DNA of 64,000 nucleotides from DASXMT01 sp963755985 (GCA_963755985.1 CAVWLO010000003.1:992001-1056000), one strand, 5' to 3'. Shown: positions 1 through 8,204, numbered from the stretch's first letter. Notes: generated by a model from the letters alone, not told the origin. Made by a program: numbers and translations.

Positions 1-679
1 GACGCATGGCCCGACCCACTACATCCTGAGGCAGCAAAGCCAACCCGGACATGTGCTGGCGGACGCGTGGATCGAGGTACGCGTGGGGTCGGCACCAGAA
101 TGCGCCCATGACACCGTCGCTGAAGTCCCGAGACAGCGGCAGGTCGATGACGGCGCTGGCCTCTAGTCGTTCACACACCTGGTCGAGGGACGGTCGGCCC
201 GTTTCGAGCCGAGCGACCTCGGGTACGTACTCTCGTATCAACCACTGTTCGGTATGACATGCCGGGTCGTAGGTGAGGACGACCCGGAGCGGAGCCACCC
301 GCCGGAGCTCATCAATGCCGGCGCGCCAATTGGGCCAGTGATGGACGGTCAGGACGGCCAGCACGGCGCCGGCTGCCCGGTCGCAGAACGGGAGGCACTC
401 AGCCACCGCCCTGATCGCTGGCGCAGCAGTGGGCGCCCGCTGGCCGAGCATCACATCTGACGGCTCGATGGCGACCACATTTCGATCTGGGGGTTCATAG
501 GAACCGGTCCCTGCGCCGACGTTGATGATGGACGTCGCGTTGCCCAGGGCCGTTTCGATCGCCAAGGCCCATGTCGGGTCGGACCGCCGACCGACGGTGT
601 ACCCAACTCCGATCCGGTCGTAGGTGGGCGCCGGCGAGGTCAGATCGCAGACGTTGGCGCGGAGGGAACCGGCGGCCAT
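1..679 (-). CDS. SAM-dependent methyltransferase, C-terminus cut by window edge
   Basis: Class I methyltransferase, substrate unknown. The minus-strand reading from the ATG at 679-677 runs open to the window edge. It contains 'YDRIGVGYT' near the N-terminus, motif I 'INVGAGTGSY' at about residue 50, an acidic loop ending 'VVAIEPS', and 'AVLTVHHW' at the motif IV position, all typical of methyltransferase type 11 proteins. The start is uncertain: the reading overlaps the end of the small membrane-protein gene upstream by about 40 bases, and a later start at the YDRIG block is possible. The two genes are probably cotranscribed. The natural C-terminus lies outside the window. Confidence 0.8.
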   Translation of the reverse strand, partial: MAAGSLRANVCDLTSPAPTYDRIGVGYTVGRRSDPTWALAIETALGNATSIINVGAGTGSYEPPDRNVVAIEPSDVMLGQRAPTAAPAIRAVAECLPFCDRAAGAVLAVLTVHHWPNWRAGIDELRRVAPLRVVLTYDPACHTEQWLIREYVPEVARLETGRPSLDQVCERLEASAVIDLPLSRDFSDGVMGAFWCRPHAYLDPRVRQHMSGLALLPQDVVGRAMR

Positions 680-801
680 GTGTCGCCGCCGATGCCGGGG
701 ATCAGGCTAGATGCGTCCTTCTTTCGGTCTCCGATCACTTTGGAGACCGCCACCGCGGCCAGTCCGGCGAAGAGAAGGAAGAGAAGGAGCCGTTTCACCA
801 T
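640..801 (-). CDS. 53-residue single-pass membrane protein
   Basis: Small protein starting MVKRLLLFLLF, with one hydrophobic segment at about residues 3-22, then a basic stretch (GDRKKD) and a C-terminal 'DTWPPVP'. Short one-helix proteins ending in a WPPVP-like motif are common in Actinobacteria next to housekeeping genes (family recollection, function unknown). The ATG at 801 was preferred to an earlier in-frame ATG because it places the membrane helix at the N-terminus. The 3' end overlaps the methyltransferase start. Confidence 0.55.
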   Translation of the reverse strand: MVKRLLLFLLFAGLAAVAVSKVIGDRKKDASSLIPGIGGDTWPPVPSAPTSAI

Positions 802-909
802 GATGGTTACCCTACCCAGGGTGCGAGCCGTCTTTCCGACCGAGCTCCCGACGGCCCATCGAGGCCCCACCGACCCCCGACGGCCCACCGACGGAACGGC
901 CGCCGATGA

Positions 910-951
910 ATTCCTCAGCGAGTGACGGGGATTCCTCAGCGAGTGACGGGA
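910..951. repeat. 21-bp tandem duplication at the leuD 3' end
   Basis: Two adjacent 21-bp copies (910-930 and 931-951) differ only at the last base. The copy at 931-951 contains the last codons and stop of leuD. The other copy lies just downstream in the direction of leuD transcription and carries the same TGA. Similar duplications occur at other gene ends in this window. Confidence 0.85.
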
Positions 952-1529
952 AGCCAGGAAGCTCGATGCGCCTCGTAGGCATCGATCTCATCCAGGTAGC
1001 GCAAGGTCAGCCCGATGTCGTCCCAGCCGTTGACCAGGCGCTCTCGGGTGAATTCGTCCAAGGGAAAAGTGGTCTCGATCCCGGCAGCAGGCGCGTCGAG
1101 GGTGCAGCGCTTGACGTCGACCGTGATCTCCAGCGATGGATCGGCCGCGACCGCATCGAGCAGCGCTCGCCCTACCTTTGCAGACACCTGAACGGGGACG
1201 AGACCCGACTTGGTGCAGTTGTTGCGGAAGATGTCGGCGAACCGGGGCGAGACCACGGCTCGAAAGCCGTAGTCCTGGAGGGCCCAGACCGCGTGTTCCC
1301 GGGACGAGCCGGTCCCGAAGTTGTTGCCGGCCACAAGGATGGTGGCCCCGGCGAACTCCTCTTGGTTCAGGACAAAATCGCGGTCGTCCCGCCATTCGCC
1401 GAACAGGCCGGCGCCGAACCCGGTCCGCTCCACCCGCTTCAGCCAGTCGGAGGGGATGATCTGGTCCGTGTCGACGTCGGATCGGTCCAGGGGCACAGCC
1501 CGTCCGGTGACCACTTGGACGGCTTCCAT
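936..1529 (-). CDS. leuD: 3-isopropylmalate dehydratase small subunit
   Basis: Small subunit of isopropylmalate isomerase, the second step of leucine synthesis (2-isopropylmalate to 3-isopropylmalate), cytosolic, working with LeuC. The 197-residue length is normal for the family. Family blocks are 'DVDTDQIIPSDWLK' near the N-terminus, 'LVAGNNFGTGSSREHA' (substrate-binding loop) at about residue 65-80, 'VSPRFADIFRNNCTKSGL', and the C-terminal 'GWDDIGLTL'. The ATG shares one base with the leuC stop (TGATG), which implies translational coupling. The last codons lie inside a 21-bp tandem duplication. Confidence 0.97.
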   Translation of the reverse strand: MEAVQVVTGRAVPLDRSDVDTDQIIPSDWLKRVERTGFGAGLFGEWRDDRDFVLNQEEFAGATILVAGNNFGTGSSREHAVWALQDYGFRAVVSPRFADIFRNNCTKSGLVPVQVSAKVGRALLDAVAADPSLEITVDVKRCTLDAPAAGIETTFPLDEFTRERLVNGWDDIGLTLRYLDEIDAYEAHRASWLPVTR

Positions 1530-2938
1530 CAGTTGAGCTCCTCGGGAGTGGCGAAGTGGCCGGCCACCGAAGTGGCGGCGGCGACGGCGGGAGAGACCAG
1601 ATGGGTGCGCCCACCGCGGCCCTGCCGACCTTCGAAGTTCCGGTTGGAGGTGGAGGCGGCCCGCTCGCCGGGAGCGAGCTTGTCGGGGTTCATGGCCAGG
1701 CACATCGAGCATCCCGGTTCCCTCCAATCGAAACCGGCTGCCGTGAATACCGTGTCCAAGCCCTCGGACTCGGCTTGGGCCTTGACCCGGTGCGACCCAG
1801 GTACCACCAACGCGCGCATCCCGGGATGAACCTGCCGGCCTCGCAGCACGTCGGCTGCCGACCGCAGGTCCTCGATCCGGCCGTTGGTACACGACCCGAT
1901 GAACACGGTATCGACCGGGACCTCGTGCATGGGTGTACCGGCCACCAGCCCCATGTACTCGAGGGCCCGAGCCGCCGCCTCACGCTCGCTCGGGGTGTCG
2001 AACGAGTCCGGATCGGGAACGGCCCCGTCGAGGCGGGCCACCTGGGCCGGGTTCGTACCCCAGGTGACGTGGGGGAACAGGGTCGTGGCGTCGATGGCCA
2101 CCTCCTTGTCGAAGGAGGCTCCGTCGTCGGTCGGCAGCCGCGACCATGCCTCGACGGCCTCGTCCCATGCCGACCCCTTCGGGGCATGGTCGCGCCCCTC
2201 GATGTAGTCCAGAGTCGTCTCGTCCGGTGCGATCATCCCGGCGCGGGCCCCGGCCTCGATGGACATGTTGCAGACGGTCATCCGCCCCTCCATCGAGAGG
2301 CCCCGGATGGCCGAGCCCCGGTACTCGATGATGTGCCCCATCCCCCCTCCGGTGCCGATCCGGCCGATGACGGCCAGCACGACGTCCTTCGCGGTGACCC
2401 CGGCTGGGAGGTCGCCGTCGACCGTCACGGCCATGGTCCATGGCCGTTGCTGGGGGAGCGTCTGGGTGGCCAGGACGTGCTCGACTTCGCTCGTGCCGAT
2501 GCCAAAGGCCAGGGCGCCGAAGGCCCCGTGGGTCGACGTGTGGCTGTCGCCGCACACGATGGTCATGCCCGGCTGGGTCAGGCCCTGCTCGGGACCGATG
2601 ATGTGGACGATGCCCTGGTTGGCGTCCCCCATCGGGTAGCAGGTGATGCCGAACTCGCTGCAGTTGGCGGCCAACACCTCGAGCTGCTTGGCCGAGATTG
2701 GATCGGACACAGGCTTGTCGATATCGGTGGTCGGCACGTTGTGGTCAGCCGTGGCGATGGTGAGGTCGGGGCGATGGACGGACCGACCGGCCAGGCGAAG
2801 CCCGTCGAATGCCTGGGGCGAGGTCACCTCGTGGACGAGGTGCATGTCGATGAAGAGGATGTCCGGTTCGTCGTGGCCGACGTGGACCACGTGACGGTCC
2901 CAGACTTTCTCGGACAGGGTTCGGGGCGTTTCAGCCAT
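1529..2938 (-). CDS. leuC: 3-isopropylmalate dehydratase large subunit
   Basis: Catalytic 4Fe-4S subunit of isopropylmalate isomerase, 469 residues. Visible features are the N-terminal 'TLSEKVWDRHVV', 'VCGDSHTSTHGAFGALAFGIGTSEVEHVLATQT', the first cluster cysteine in 'VFIGSCTNGR', and the pair in 'EPGCSMCLAMNPDKL'. 'SNRNFEGRQG' near the C-terminus is the conserved substrate-binding arginine block. It lies 4 bases downstream of the greA stop and overlaps leuD, so greA-leuC-leuD is probably one transcript. No leuA or leuB is present in the window. Confidence 0.97.
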   Translation of the reverse strand: MAETPRTLSEKVWDRHVVHVGHDEPDILFIDMHLVHEVTSPQAFDGLRLAGRSVHRPDLTIATADHNVPTTDIDKPVSDPISAKQLEVLAANCSEFGITCYPMGDANQGIVHIIGPEQGLTQPGMTIVCGDSHTSTHGAFGALAFGIGTSEVEHVLATQTLPQQRPWTMAVTVDGDLPAGVTAKDVVLAVIGRIGTGGGMGHIIEYRGSAIRGLSMEGRMTVCNMSIEAGARAGMIAPDETTLDYIEGRDHAPKGSAWDEAVEAWSRLPTDDGASFDKEVAIDATTLFPHVTWGTNPAQVARLDGAVPDPDSFDTPSEREAAARALEYMGLVAGTPMHEVPVDTVFIGSCTNGRIEDLRSAADVLRGRQVHPGMRALVVPGSHRVKAQAESEGLDTVFTAAGFDWREPGCSMCLAMNPDKLAPGERAASTSNRNFEGRQGRGGRTHLVSPAVAAATSVAGHFATPEELN

Positions 2939-2942
2939 CTGG

Positions 2943-3431
2943 TCAGTTCCCTACTTTCACGATTTCGACCTTCAGCTTGCCGCCCGGGGCGGCATACTCG
3001 ACGACATCGGAGGCTTCTCGGCCGAGCAGGGCCTGGCCGAGGGGCGAGCCGGGCGACACCACCGTGAGATCGCCCTGACGCTCCTCGATCGACCCGACGA
3101 AGAAGTCTTGGGTGTCATCCTCGTCGTCCCACTCGTAGCGAAGGGTGACGACTGCGCCCGGGCCCACCGTCCCGTCGGGTGTCGCCGCGTCGTTGTCCAC
3201 GACCTGTGCGTCCTTGAGCAGTGCCTGAAGCTGACGGACCCGTGACTCCATCTTGCCTTGCGAGTCCTTGGCCGCGTGGTAGTCACCGTTTTCAGAAAGG
3301 TCGCCGAGGGCCCTGGCGGATTCGATGGCCGCGGCGATCTCCACCCGTCCCCGGGTGGTCAGGTCCTCGAGCTCGGCCTGGAGCCGTTCGTAGGTCTCAC
3401 GCGTCAGTTGGGTGGCAGAGGTGTCGCTCAC
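2943..3431 (-). CDS. greA: Transcription elongation factor GreA
   Basis: Cleavage factor that rescues backtracked RNA polymerase. An N-terminal coiled coil starts 'QLTRETYERLQAELEDL' and contains 'LGDLSENGDYHAAKDSQG', with the acidic residues of the coiled-coil tip. The C-terminal FKBP-like domain carries 'SPLGQALLGREASDVVEY'. The GTG at 3431 gives 162 residues, the usual size; an upstream ATG at 3458 would add nine unlikely residues. The leuCD genes follow after 4 bases on the same strand, an unusual partnership probably reflecting local operon shuffling. Confidence 0.95.
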   Translation of the reverse strand: MSDTSATQLTRETYERLQAELEDLTTRGRVEIAAAIESARALGDLSENGDYHAAKDSQGKMESRVRQLQALLKDAQVVDNDAATPDGTVGPGAVVTLRYEWDDEDDTQDFFVGSIEERQGDLTVVSPGSPLGQALLGREASDVVEYAAPGGKLKVEIVKVGN

Positions 3432-3459
3432 GGCTACCCAGGTTAATCGGTGCCCCACA

Positions 3460-3582
3460 CCGCTCAGAGAGCCGGGCCGGATCCCCGCCGCCTCCGCTAC
3501 CCGCTCAGAGAGCCGGGCCGGATCCCCGCCGCCTCCGCTACCCGCTCAGAGAGCCGGGCCGGATCCCCGCCGCGTCCCGCAC
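3460..3582. repeat. 41-bp tandem repeat, three copies
   Basis: Three head-to-tail copies start at 3460, 3501 and 3542. The first two are essentially identical; the third diverges at its end. They lie upstream of greA in a stretch with no convincing gene. Repeat units abut without spacers, so this is not a CRISPR array. Confidence 0.9.
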
Positions 3583-3609
3583 CCACGCAGAGCCGAGGCC
3601 GGCGGCCGG

Positions 3610-3669
3610 CCTCACCCCGGGGCCCACCGCTCGCCCTCACCCCGAGGCCCACCGCCCGCCCTCACCCCG
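3610..3669. repeat. 25-bp tandem repeat seeded from the monooxygenase stop codon
   Basis: Units begin at 3610, 3635 and 3660 with a 25-bp period. The unit beginning at 3660 spans the last codons and TGA of the monooxygenase gene; the other two lie just downstream of that stop in the direction of its transcription. The 41-bp repeat follows immediately. Confidence 0.8.
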
Positions 3670-5224
3670 ACGTGGTGACGTACCGGCTGGTGTCGAACCG
3701 TCGGGTGAGCAGCCGGAACCGCCAGGTGAAATCGGGCCACATGGTCGTGTTGTGGCCACGGGAGTCCAGATACCAGCTGGAACACCCAGAGTTCCAAACC
3801 GATCGCTCGAGCTTCGCCTGCAATCGCCTGTTGTACTGGGCCACGACGTCACTCCTGACGTCAACGCTCGAGATGCCGCCCGACGTCATCTTCCCCAAGG
3901 CGTCCACGATGTAATTGAACTGCGACTCCATCATGAAGATCATCGACGTGTGCCCCAGCCCGGTGTTGGGGCCGGTGATCATGAACAGGTTGGGAAACCC
4001 GGGAACCGAGGTCCCGAGGTAAGCCTCGGCGGCTTCGCTCCAGTGCTCTCTCATCGTCCGTCCGTCCCGGCCGAAGATCATTCGGGCCACAGGAGGCTCG
4101 GCGGCCTGGAAGCCGGTGCCGAGGATGATGGTGTCCACGGCATGGTCCACGCCGTCGGCGGTGACGATCGAGCTGGCCCGCACCTCCTCGATGGGCTCGG
4201 TCACCAGCTCCACGTTGGGCCGGGTCAGCGCCGGGTAGTAGTCGTCGGACAACAGGATGCGCTTGCACCCGAACCGAAACGAGGGCGTCAGCTTGGTACG
4301 AAGGTCGGGGTCGCTCACCTGCCGGGCGAGGTGCTTCGCCGCCACCCGCTCGCCCGGCTTGGCCAGCCGGGGGTCTTTCACCATCCCCAGCACCATGAGC
4401 TCACGGGCCCAGTAGATGAAAGAGCGGAGGGCGCGCTGGACCAGGGGGAACCTCCGATAGGCCAGGCGCTCCCAGCGGGAGAAGGGCCGATCGGGGCGGG
4501 GGACGATCCAGGGCGCTGTCCGTTGGTAGACATCCAGGTGCTCGACCTCGGGCTGGATGTGAGGCACGAATTGGACTGATGATGCACCGGTCCCGATGGC
4601 GGCCACCCGTCTGCCGGTGACGTTGTGATCGTGACGCCACTCGGCTGAGTGAAACACGGTTCCCTCGAAGGCTTCCATGCCCGGGATGTCGGGCAGCGAC
4701 GGCTCACTCAGGGGGCCCGTGCCCACTACGACCACGTCGGCGGTGAGCCGGCCCCGGGCCGTGTCGATCCGCCACCGGCGGCCGTCCTCGTCCCACCGGA
4801 GGGCAGTCACGTCATGGCCGAAGCGTATGAACCGCTTCACGTCGAACCTGCTGGCACAGGTGCGCATGTACTCCTCGATCTCGGGTTGGGGTGCGAACGA
4901 CCGGGTCCATTCGGGATTGGGGGCGAACGAGAAGGAGTAGAGGACCGAGGGTACGTCGCACTGACAACCCGGATAGGTGTTGAGATACCAGGTCCCTCCG
5001 AGATCGTCCTCCCGCTCCAAGATCACGAAGTCCTCGATGCTCCGTTGGCGGAGGCGGATGGCCATGCCGATCCCGGCCAATCCGGCTCCGAGAATGGCCA
5101 CGCGGTGGTGGTCGGTTCGGCCATCGAAGCGCGGCACGCCCGGGTCATCGAAGCGAGGCACCCTCGGGTCATCGAAGCGCGGCACGTCGGGGCCATCCGC
5201 CGGCAGCACGCTCGGGCTCGCCAT
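3662..5224 (-). CDS. Flavin-containing (Baeyer-Villiger-type) monooxygenase
   Basis: NADPH- and FAD-dependent monooxygenase, about 520 residues, probably oxidising a ketone to an ester or lactone. An N-terminal Rossmann motif 'GAGLAGIG' lies at about residues 46-53. The Baeyer-Villiger fingerprint appears as 'FEGTVFHSAEW' (FxGxxxHxxxW), followed by the NADP-binding 'AIGTGASSVQ'. 'ILGTGFQ' and 'MITGPNTGLGH' are typical C-terminal blocks. The substrate cannot be read from sequence. The first 40 residues carry a low-complexity repeat (VPRFDD three times) not expected in the family. It is divergent from a TetR-type gene with palindromic sites between them; the SDR downstream of that TetR gene fits a shared catabolic unit. 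Confidence 0.9.
   Translation of the reverse strand: MASPSVLPADGPDVPRFDDPRVPRFDDPGVPRFDGRTDHHRVAILGAGLAGIGMAIRLRQRSIEDFVILEREDDLGGTWYLNTYPGCQCDVPSVLYSFSFAPNPEWTRSFAPQPEIEEYMRTCASRFDVKRFIRFGHDVTALRWDEDGRRWRIDTARGRLTADVVVVGTGPLSEPSLPDIPGMEAFEGTVFHSAEWRHDHNVTGRRVAAIGTGASSVQFVPHIQPEVEHLDVYQRTAPWIVPRPDRPFSRWERLAYRRFPLVQRALRSFIYWARELMVLGMVKDPRLAKPGERVAAKHLARQVSDPDLRTKLTPSFRFGCKRILLSDDYYPALTRPNVELVTEPIEEVRASSIVTADGVDHAVDTIILGTGFQAAEPPVARMIFGRDGRTMREHWSEAAEAYLGTSVPGFPNLFMITGPNTGLGHTSMIFMMESQFNYIVDALGKMTSGGISSVDVRSDVVAQYNRRLQAKLERSVWNSGCSSWYLDSRGHNTTMWPDFTWRFRLLTRRFDTSRYVTTSG
5124..5192. repeat. 24-bp in-frame repeat in the monooxygenase N-terminus
   Basis: Three imperfect 24-bp units encode eight-residue repeats around VPRFDDP. 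The period is a multiple of three, so the frame is kept. It sits ahead of the Rossmann fold and probably forms a disordered extension. Confidence 0.75.
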
Positions 5225-5225
5225 G

Positions 5226-5254
5226 GTTACTAGTAGTAACCTACTGGTAGTAGG
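5226..5254. promoter_or_regulatory. Double palindromic operator between monooxygenase and TetR genes
   Basis: Two inverted repeats with 6-base arms and 3-base centres overlap by one base: GTTACTAGTAGTAAC (5226-5240) and CCTACTGGTAGTAGG (5240-5254). They lie between the divergent monooxygenase start (5224) and the TetR-type start (5264), the expected place for an autoregulated TetR operator. A TAGGAT -10-like hexamer at 5251-5256 overlaps the second palindrome and would give a leaderless TetR mRNA. Confidence 0.7.
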
Positions 5255-5263
5255 ATCGCAAGC

Positions 5264-5566
5264 GTGCAACAGACGCACCTCTATGACCAGGCAGTCCAGC
5301 GACCTGACCAGGCAGTCCAGCGACTTGACCAGGCAGTCCAGCGACCTGACCAGGCAGTCCAGCCCACCGGGAGCCGGGTGCCGAGGGAGGTCCGGATACC
5401 CCAGGTCGCTCGCGTCGCCGAAGACCTCTTTGGCGGGTTCGGCTACCAGGGAACCTCCATGGAGGACGTGGCCCGGATGTCCGGGGTATCGAAACCCGTG
5501 GTCTACGACAGGCTGGGCTCGTTCGCCGTCACCAACACCGCCGTTGCCGCGGGCTCACGCCGGTGA
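5264..5566 (+). CDS. TetR-family regulator reduced to its DNA-binding domain
   Basis: The 100-residue product contains a recognisable TetR helix-turn-helix, 'RVAEDLFGGFGYQGTSMEDVARMSGVSKPVVYDRLGS' in short (about residues 47-85). It then ends after 15 unrelated residues, where a full TetR protein would have a ligand-binding and dimerisation domain of over 100 residues. Residues 8-33 are a four-unit repeat of QAVQRPD. The stop overlaps the SDR start (GTGA). This looks like a deletion derivative. Whether it still binds the palindromes upstream is unknown. Confidence 0.7.
   Translation: MQQTHLYDQAVQRPDQAVQRLDQAVQRPDQAVQPTGSRVPREVRIPQVARVAEDLFGGFGYQGTSMEDVARMSGVSKPVVYDRLGSFAVTNTAVAAGSRR
5284..5363. 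repeat. 21-bp tandem repeat inside the TetR-type ORF
   Basis: Units start at 5284, 5305, 5326 and 5347; the fourth is partial. The copies differ at single bases. The period is a multiple of three and encodes a seven-residue repeat, so the frame is kept. Confidence 0.9.
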
Positions 5567-6408
5567 GGCCACCCCGGATCGACCTTCGGGGGGCGACGGT
5601 GGTGGTGACCGGGGCGGCCAGCGGCATCGGTCGGGCCACCGCGCTGGCGTTCGCCGACCGAGGTGCGTCCGTTGTGTGCGCTGATATCGACGCCGTCGGT
5701 GCCGAGGAGACCGCGCTCTCGTGTCGCACCCGAGGGACCGCCGGCGCCGGACGCTCGTCGGGCCGGCCCTACACGGTCGACGTCGCCGACCATGAGGCCG
5801 TGACGGCGATGGCTGCCCGCGTGGCCGAGGACCAGGGCCCGGTCGACGTGCTGGTCAACAACGCCGGCGTGGGAATGTCCGGGCGATTTCTGTCCACGTC
5901 CCCACAGGACTGGGGCTGGATCCTCGGGATCAACCTCATGGGCGTGGTCCACGGCTGCCAGGCCTTCGGGCCGGCCATGGTGGAACGGGGCCGAGGGCAC
6001 GTTGTCAACCTCTCGTCCGGGCTCGCCTACACCCCTCGGGCCACCGAGCCGGGCTATGTCACCACCAAGGCCGCCGTGCTCGCCCTGTCCCGGTGCCTCC
6101 GGGCCGATTGGGGCCCGATGGGCGTTGGGGTGTCGGCCATCTGCCCGGGGGTGATCGCCACACCGATCATCGAGCGAACCAGGTTCAAGGGCGACCGTGC
6201 CACTACCGAAACGATCGACAGGGTGAAGGCGGCCTTCGCCAAGGGACACCCGCCCGCCCTGGTGGCCGAGGCTATCGTGGGCGCCGTGGCCCGGGACCGA
6301 CCGGTGGTGGCGGTCGGGATCGAAGCTCGAATCGGTTGGGCCCTGCACGGGCTGCTCCCGTCGCGGGTTGTTGACGCCATGGCCAGGGCGACGCCGGGCG
6401 GGATCTGA
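5563..6408 (+). CDS. Short-chain dehydrogenase/reductase
   Basis: NAD(P)-dependent classical SDR, 281 residues. The cofactor motif 'TGAASGIG' is near residue 16, then 'LVNNAGVG', the catalytic Ser in 'NLSSGLAY', and Tyr/Lys in 'YVTTKAAV' (YxxxK). 'PGVIATPI' is the usual post-catalytic block. The substrate is unknown. The N-terminus 'RIDLRGATVVVTGA' resembles SDR domains that follow an alpha/beta hydrolase domain in EphD-type fusions; no such domain is present here. It is translationally coupled to the truncated TetR gene through a GTGA overlap, and may act on the alcohol or ketone feeding the divergent monooxygenase. Confidence 0.92.
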   Translation: MRPPRIDLRGATVVVTGAASGIGRATALAFADRGASVVCADIDAVGAEETALSCRTRGTAGAGRSSGRPYTVDVADHEAVTAMAARVAEDQGPVDVLVNNAGVGMSGRFLSTSPQDWGWILGINLMGVVHGCQAFGPAMVERGRGHVVNLSSGLAYTPRATEPGYVTTKAAVLALSRCLRADWGPMGVGVSAICPGVIATPIIERTRFKGDRATTETIDRVKAAFAKGHPPALVAEAIVGAVARDRPVVAVGIEARIGWALHGLLPSRVVDAMARATPGGI

Positions 6409-6490
6409 CCGGTTTCAGCCGAACCGCGCGCTCGCACGAGTCTGATCGCGGGTGAGCCCGCGTCGACCCGCCCGCACGATCTGCCCGACG

Positions 6491-8089
6491 TCAGCGCAGG
6501 TCGACCCGGCCGTCGGTGCGGAGCATGCCCAGCCGCCCACATCCCTCCTCGGTCACCAGCACGGACAGCTGGTCGGTGTCGGTGACATTGGCCCAGGCGC
6601 GTCGCCCCTCGGGTGTCCGGCAGGCGACGATGGCGCGCTCGGGTGCTCCATCGCGGTCGTAGGTCACCGTGTAGGTCTCCACCGTGACCTCACCGGCGGC
6701 ATCGGCATCGGGCGAGCACTGGGGCAGAGCGTCCACCGCCGCCTGGGGGTCGACCCAGCGGAACCCCGACGCCTCCTCCATTGCAGTGTTCTCCGGGACG
6801 GTCGGGGGAGCGGGCCGGGCGGACTCGGACGGCTCGGTCCCGTAGATCCCGATGGAGTGCTTGGTCATGTTCAAGCCCACGTTGGTGACCATGCCCAGAG
6901 AGCCGTGATCCTTCCGGAGTGCTCCCACCATGGTGGCGATGGCGTGGGTCCCGTAGTCGCTGCCCGGTGCACCGAAGAAGGTGAGCCCGCCGGTGAGCGT
7001 GAGGGGCCGCTCCTCGTCGATGGCCATGCCGAGCTCGTCGGCGACGACCTGCACGGCCGAGGGGAAGTATGCATAGAAGTCGAGGTGAGCAATGCCGTCT
7101 ATGTCTGTGCCCGCCTGGGCCATGGCCGCTCGGGCACCGAGGCGGACGGCGGGCGAGGAATGGAAGTCGGCTCGATGAGAGAGGAACCAGTGGTCGTCTG
7201 CGTCTGCGCCGGCCAGTGGGAACACCCACCGGTCGCGGGGCACTCCCGCCGCATCGGCTGCCGCCGCCGAGCAGACGATCAGTGCCGCTCCCTGGTCGAC
7301 CTGCATGTTCCCGGTGAGCAGCTTGGGATACGGGAACGAGATCATCCGGTTGGACTGGCTGACGGTGAGGATGTCCTCGGGGCTGCACGGCTCGGTGATC
7401 CAGGCGTTCGGGTGCCCGGCCGCCACATGGGAGAACCGAGCCCACAGCCGGCTGATGCGCTCGTCATGCTCGCGGAGGGAGCGACCGGCCACCGCCCGGA
7501 GTGCGTTCTCGAACAGCGGGAACACATGGACGGGCACGTCGATGCCACTGGCTTCTTCGGCGTCGGTGGTGCCGCGGCGGGCCGTGCCGAGGGTCAGTGG
7601 CGGGTCGCCGCCCGGGGCCTCGACCGTCCAGCCGAGGACGGGACGGTCGGGGTGCCGACGTGTGGCCGCCGCCGTGTACCCACAGTCGGCGCCGACGATC
7701 ACCGCGACGTCGAGCTCGCCGCGGCCGATGGCCAGGGCGGTCTGGTTCAGCGCCAGCTGTGGGTTGTTCCCGCCGACGGTGGCGAGGGCCAGTTCTCGTG
7801 GGGAGATGGACAGCCGTTCGGCCACCAGCCCGGCCGGGTTCCGGTAATCCCAGCTGAAAGGGGGGATTGCCCGGATGGAGTCCGTCCGCTTGAGGAGCGC
7901 ACATCCAGCCGGGGAGCTCGCTCCGGCCCCCCGACCGTCGCAGTCCTCCACTGCGGACAAGACGGCGGAGACCATGAGCTCGGTGGGTTCGGGACGGCCG
8001 ACGAGATCGGCATCCGGGTCGGCGTCGCGCCGGTTGGTGACCTGGCCCACCCCCACGATGACCGGTGTACGGGGATCGACGGACGACAT
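6491..8089 (-). CDS. Thiolase-like acetyl-CoA acetyltransferase family protein
   Basis: Thiolase-fold protein of 532 residues, longer than biosynthetic thiolases (about 390). It matches the actinobacterial long 'acetyl-CoA acetyltransferase' group: N-terminal 'TPVIVGVGQVTNR', 'DSIRAIPPFSWDYRNP', 'LATVGGNNPQ' and 'YFPSAVQVVADELGM'. The block where classical thiolases place the nucleophilic cysteine reads GGNNPQ, with no cysteine, so classical thiolytic chemistry is doubtful. A C-terminal beta-rich extension ('TVETYTVTYDRDGAPERAIVACRT') is typical of the group. It is probably linked to acyl-CoA or sterol metabolism (inference). Confidence 0.85.
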   Translation of the reverse strand: MSSVDPRTPVIVGVGQVTNRRDADPDADLVGRPEPTELMVSAVLSAVEDCDGRGAGASSPAGCALLKRTDSIRAIPPFSWDYRNPAGLVAERLSISPRELALATVGGNNPQLALNQTALAIGRGELDVAVIVGADCGYTAAATRRHPDRPVLGWTVEAPGGDPPLTLGTARRGTTDAEEASGIDVPVHVFPLFENALRAVAGRSLREHDERISRLWARFSHVAAGHPNAWITEPCSPEDILTVSQSNRMISFPYPKLLTGNMQVDQGAALIVCSAAAADAAGVPRDRWVFPLAGADADDHWFLSHRADFHSSPAVRLGARAAMAQAGTDIDGIAHLDFYAYFPSAVQVVADELGMAIDEERPLTLTGGLTFFGAPGSDYGTHAIATMVGALRKDHGSLGMVTNVGLNMTKHSIGIYGTEPSESARPAPPTVPENTAMEEASGFRWVDPQAAVDALPQCSPDADAAGEVTVETYTVTYDRDGAPERAIVACRTPEGRRAWANVTDTDQLSVLVTEEGCGRLGMLRTDGRVDLR

Positions 8090-8204
8090 GGATGCCCGAG
8101 CGTAGCGGGAGGGGCTACTCCTGCTGCCGTCCGGTCACTCTCCGCGCGCAACGAGCCCCGACGACGCCGCCCGAGCAGACCCCAGCGGCAGCGGTACCCC
8201 TCGG

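Noticed and set aside
3460..3582. Possible CRISPR array from regularly spaced repeats (also at 19847, 43556, 5284)
   Set aside because: Units are directly adjacent with no unique spacers, and no cas genes are nearby; these are simple tandem repeats.
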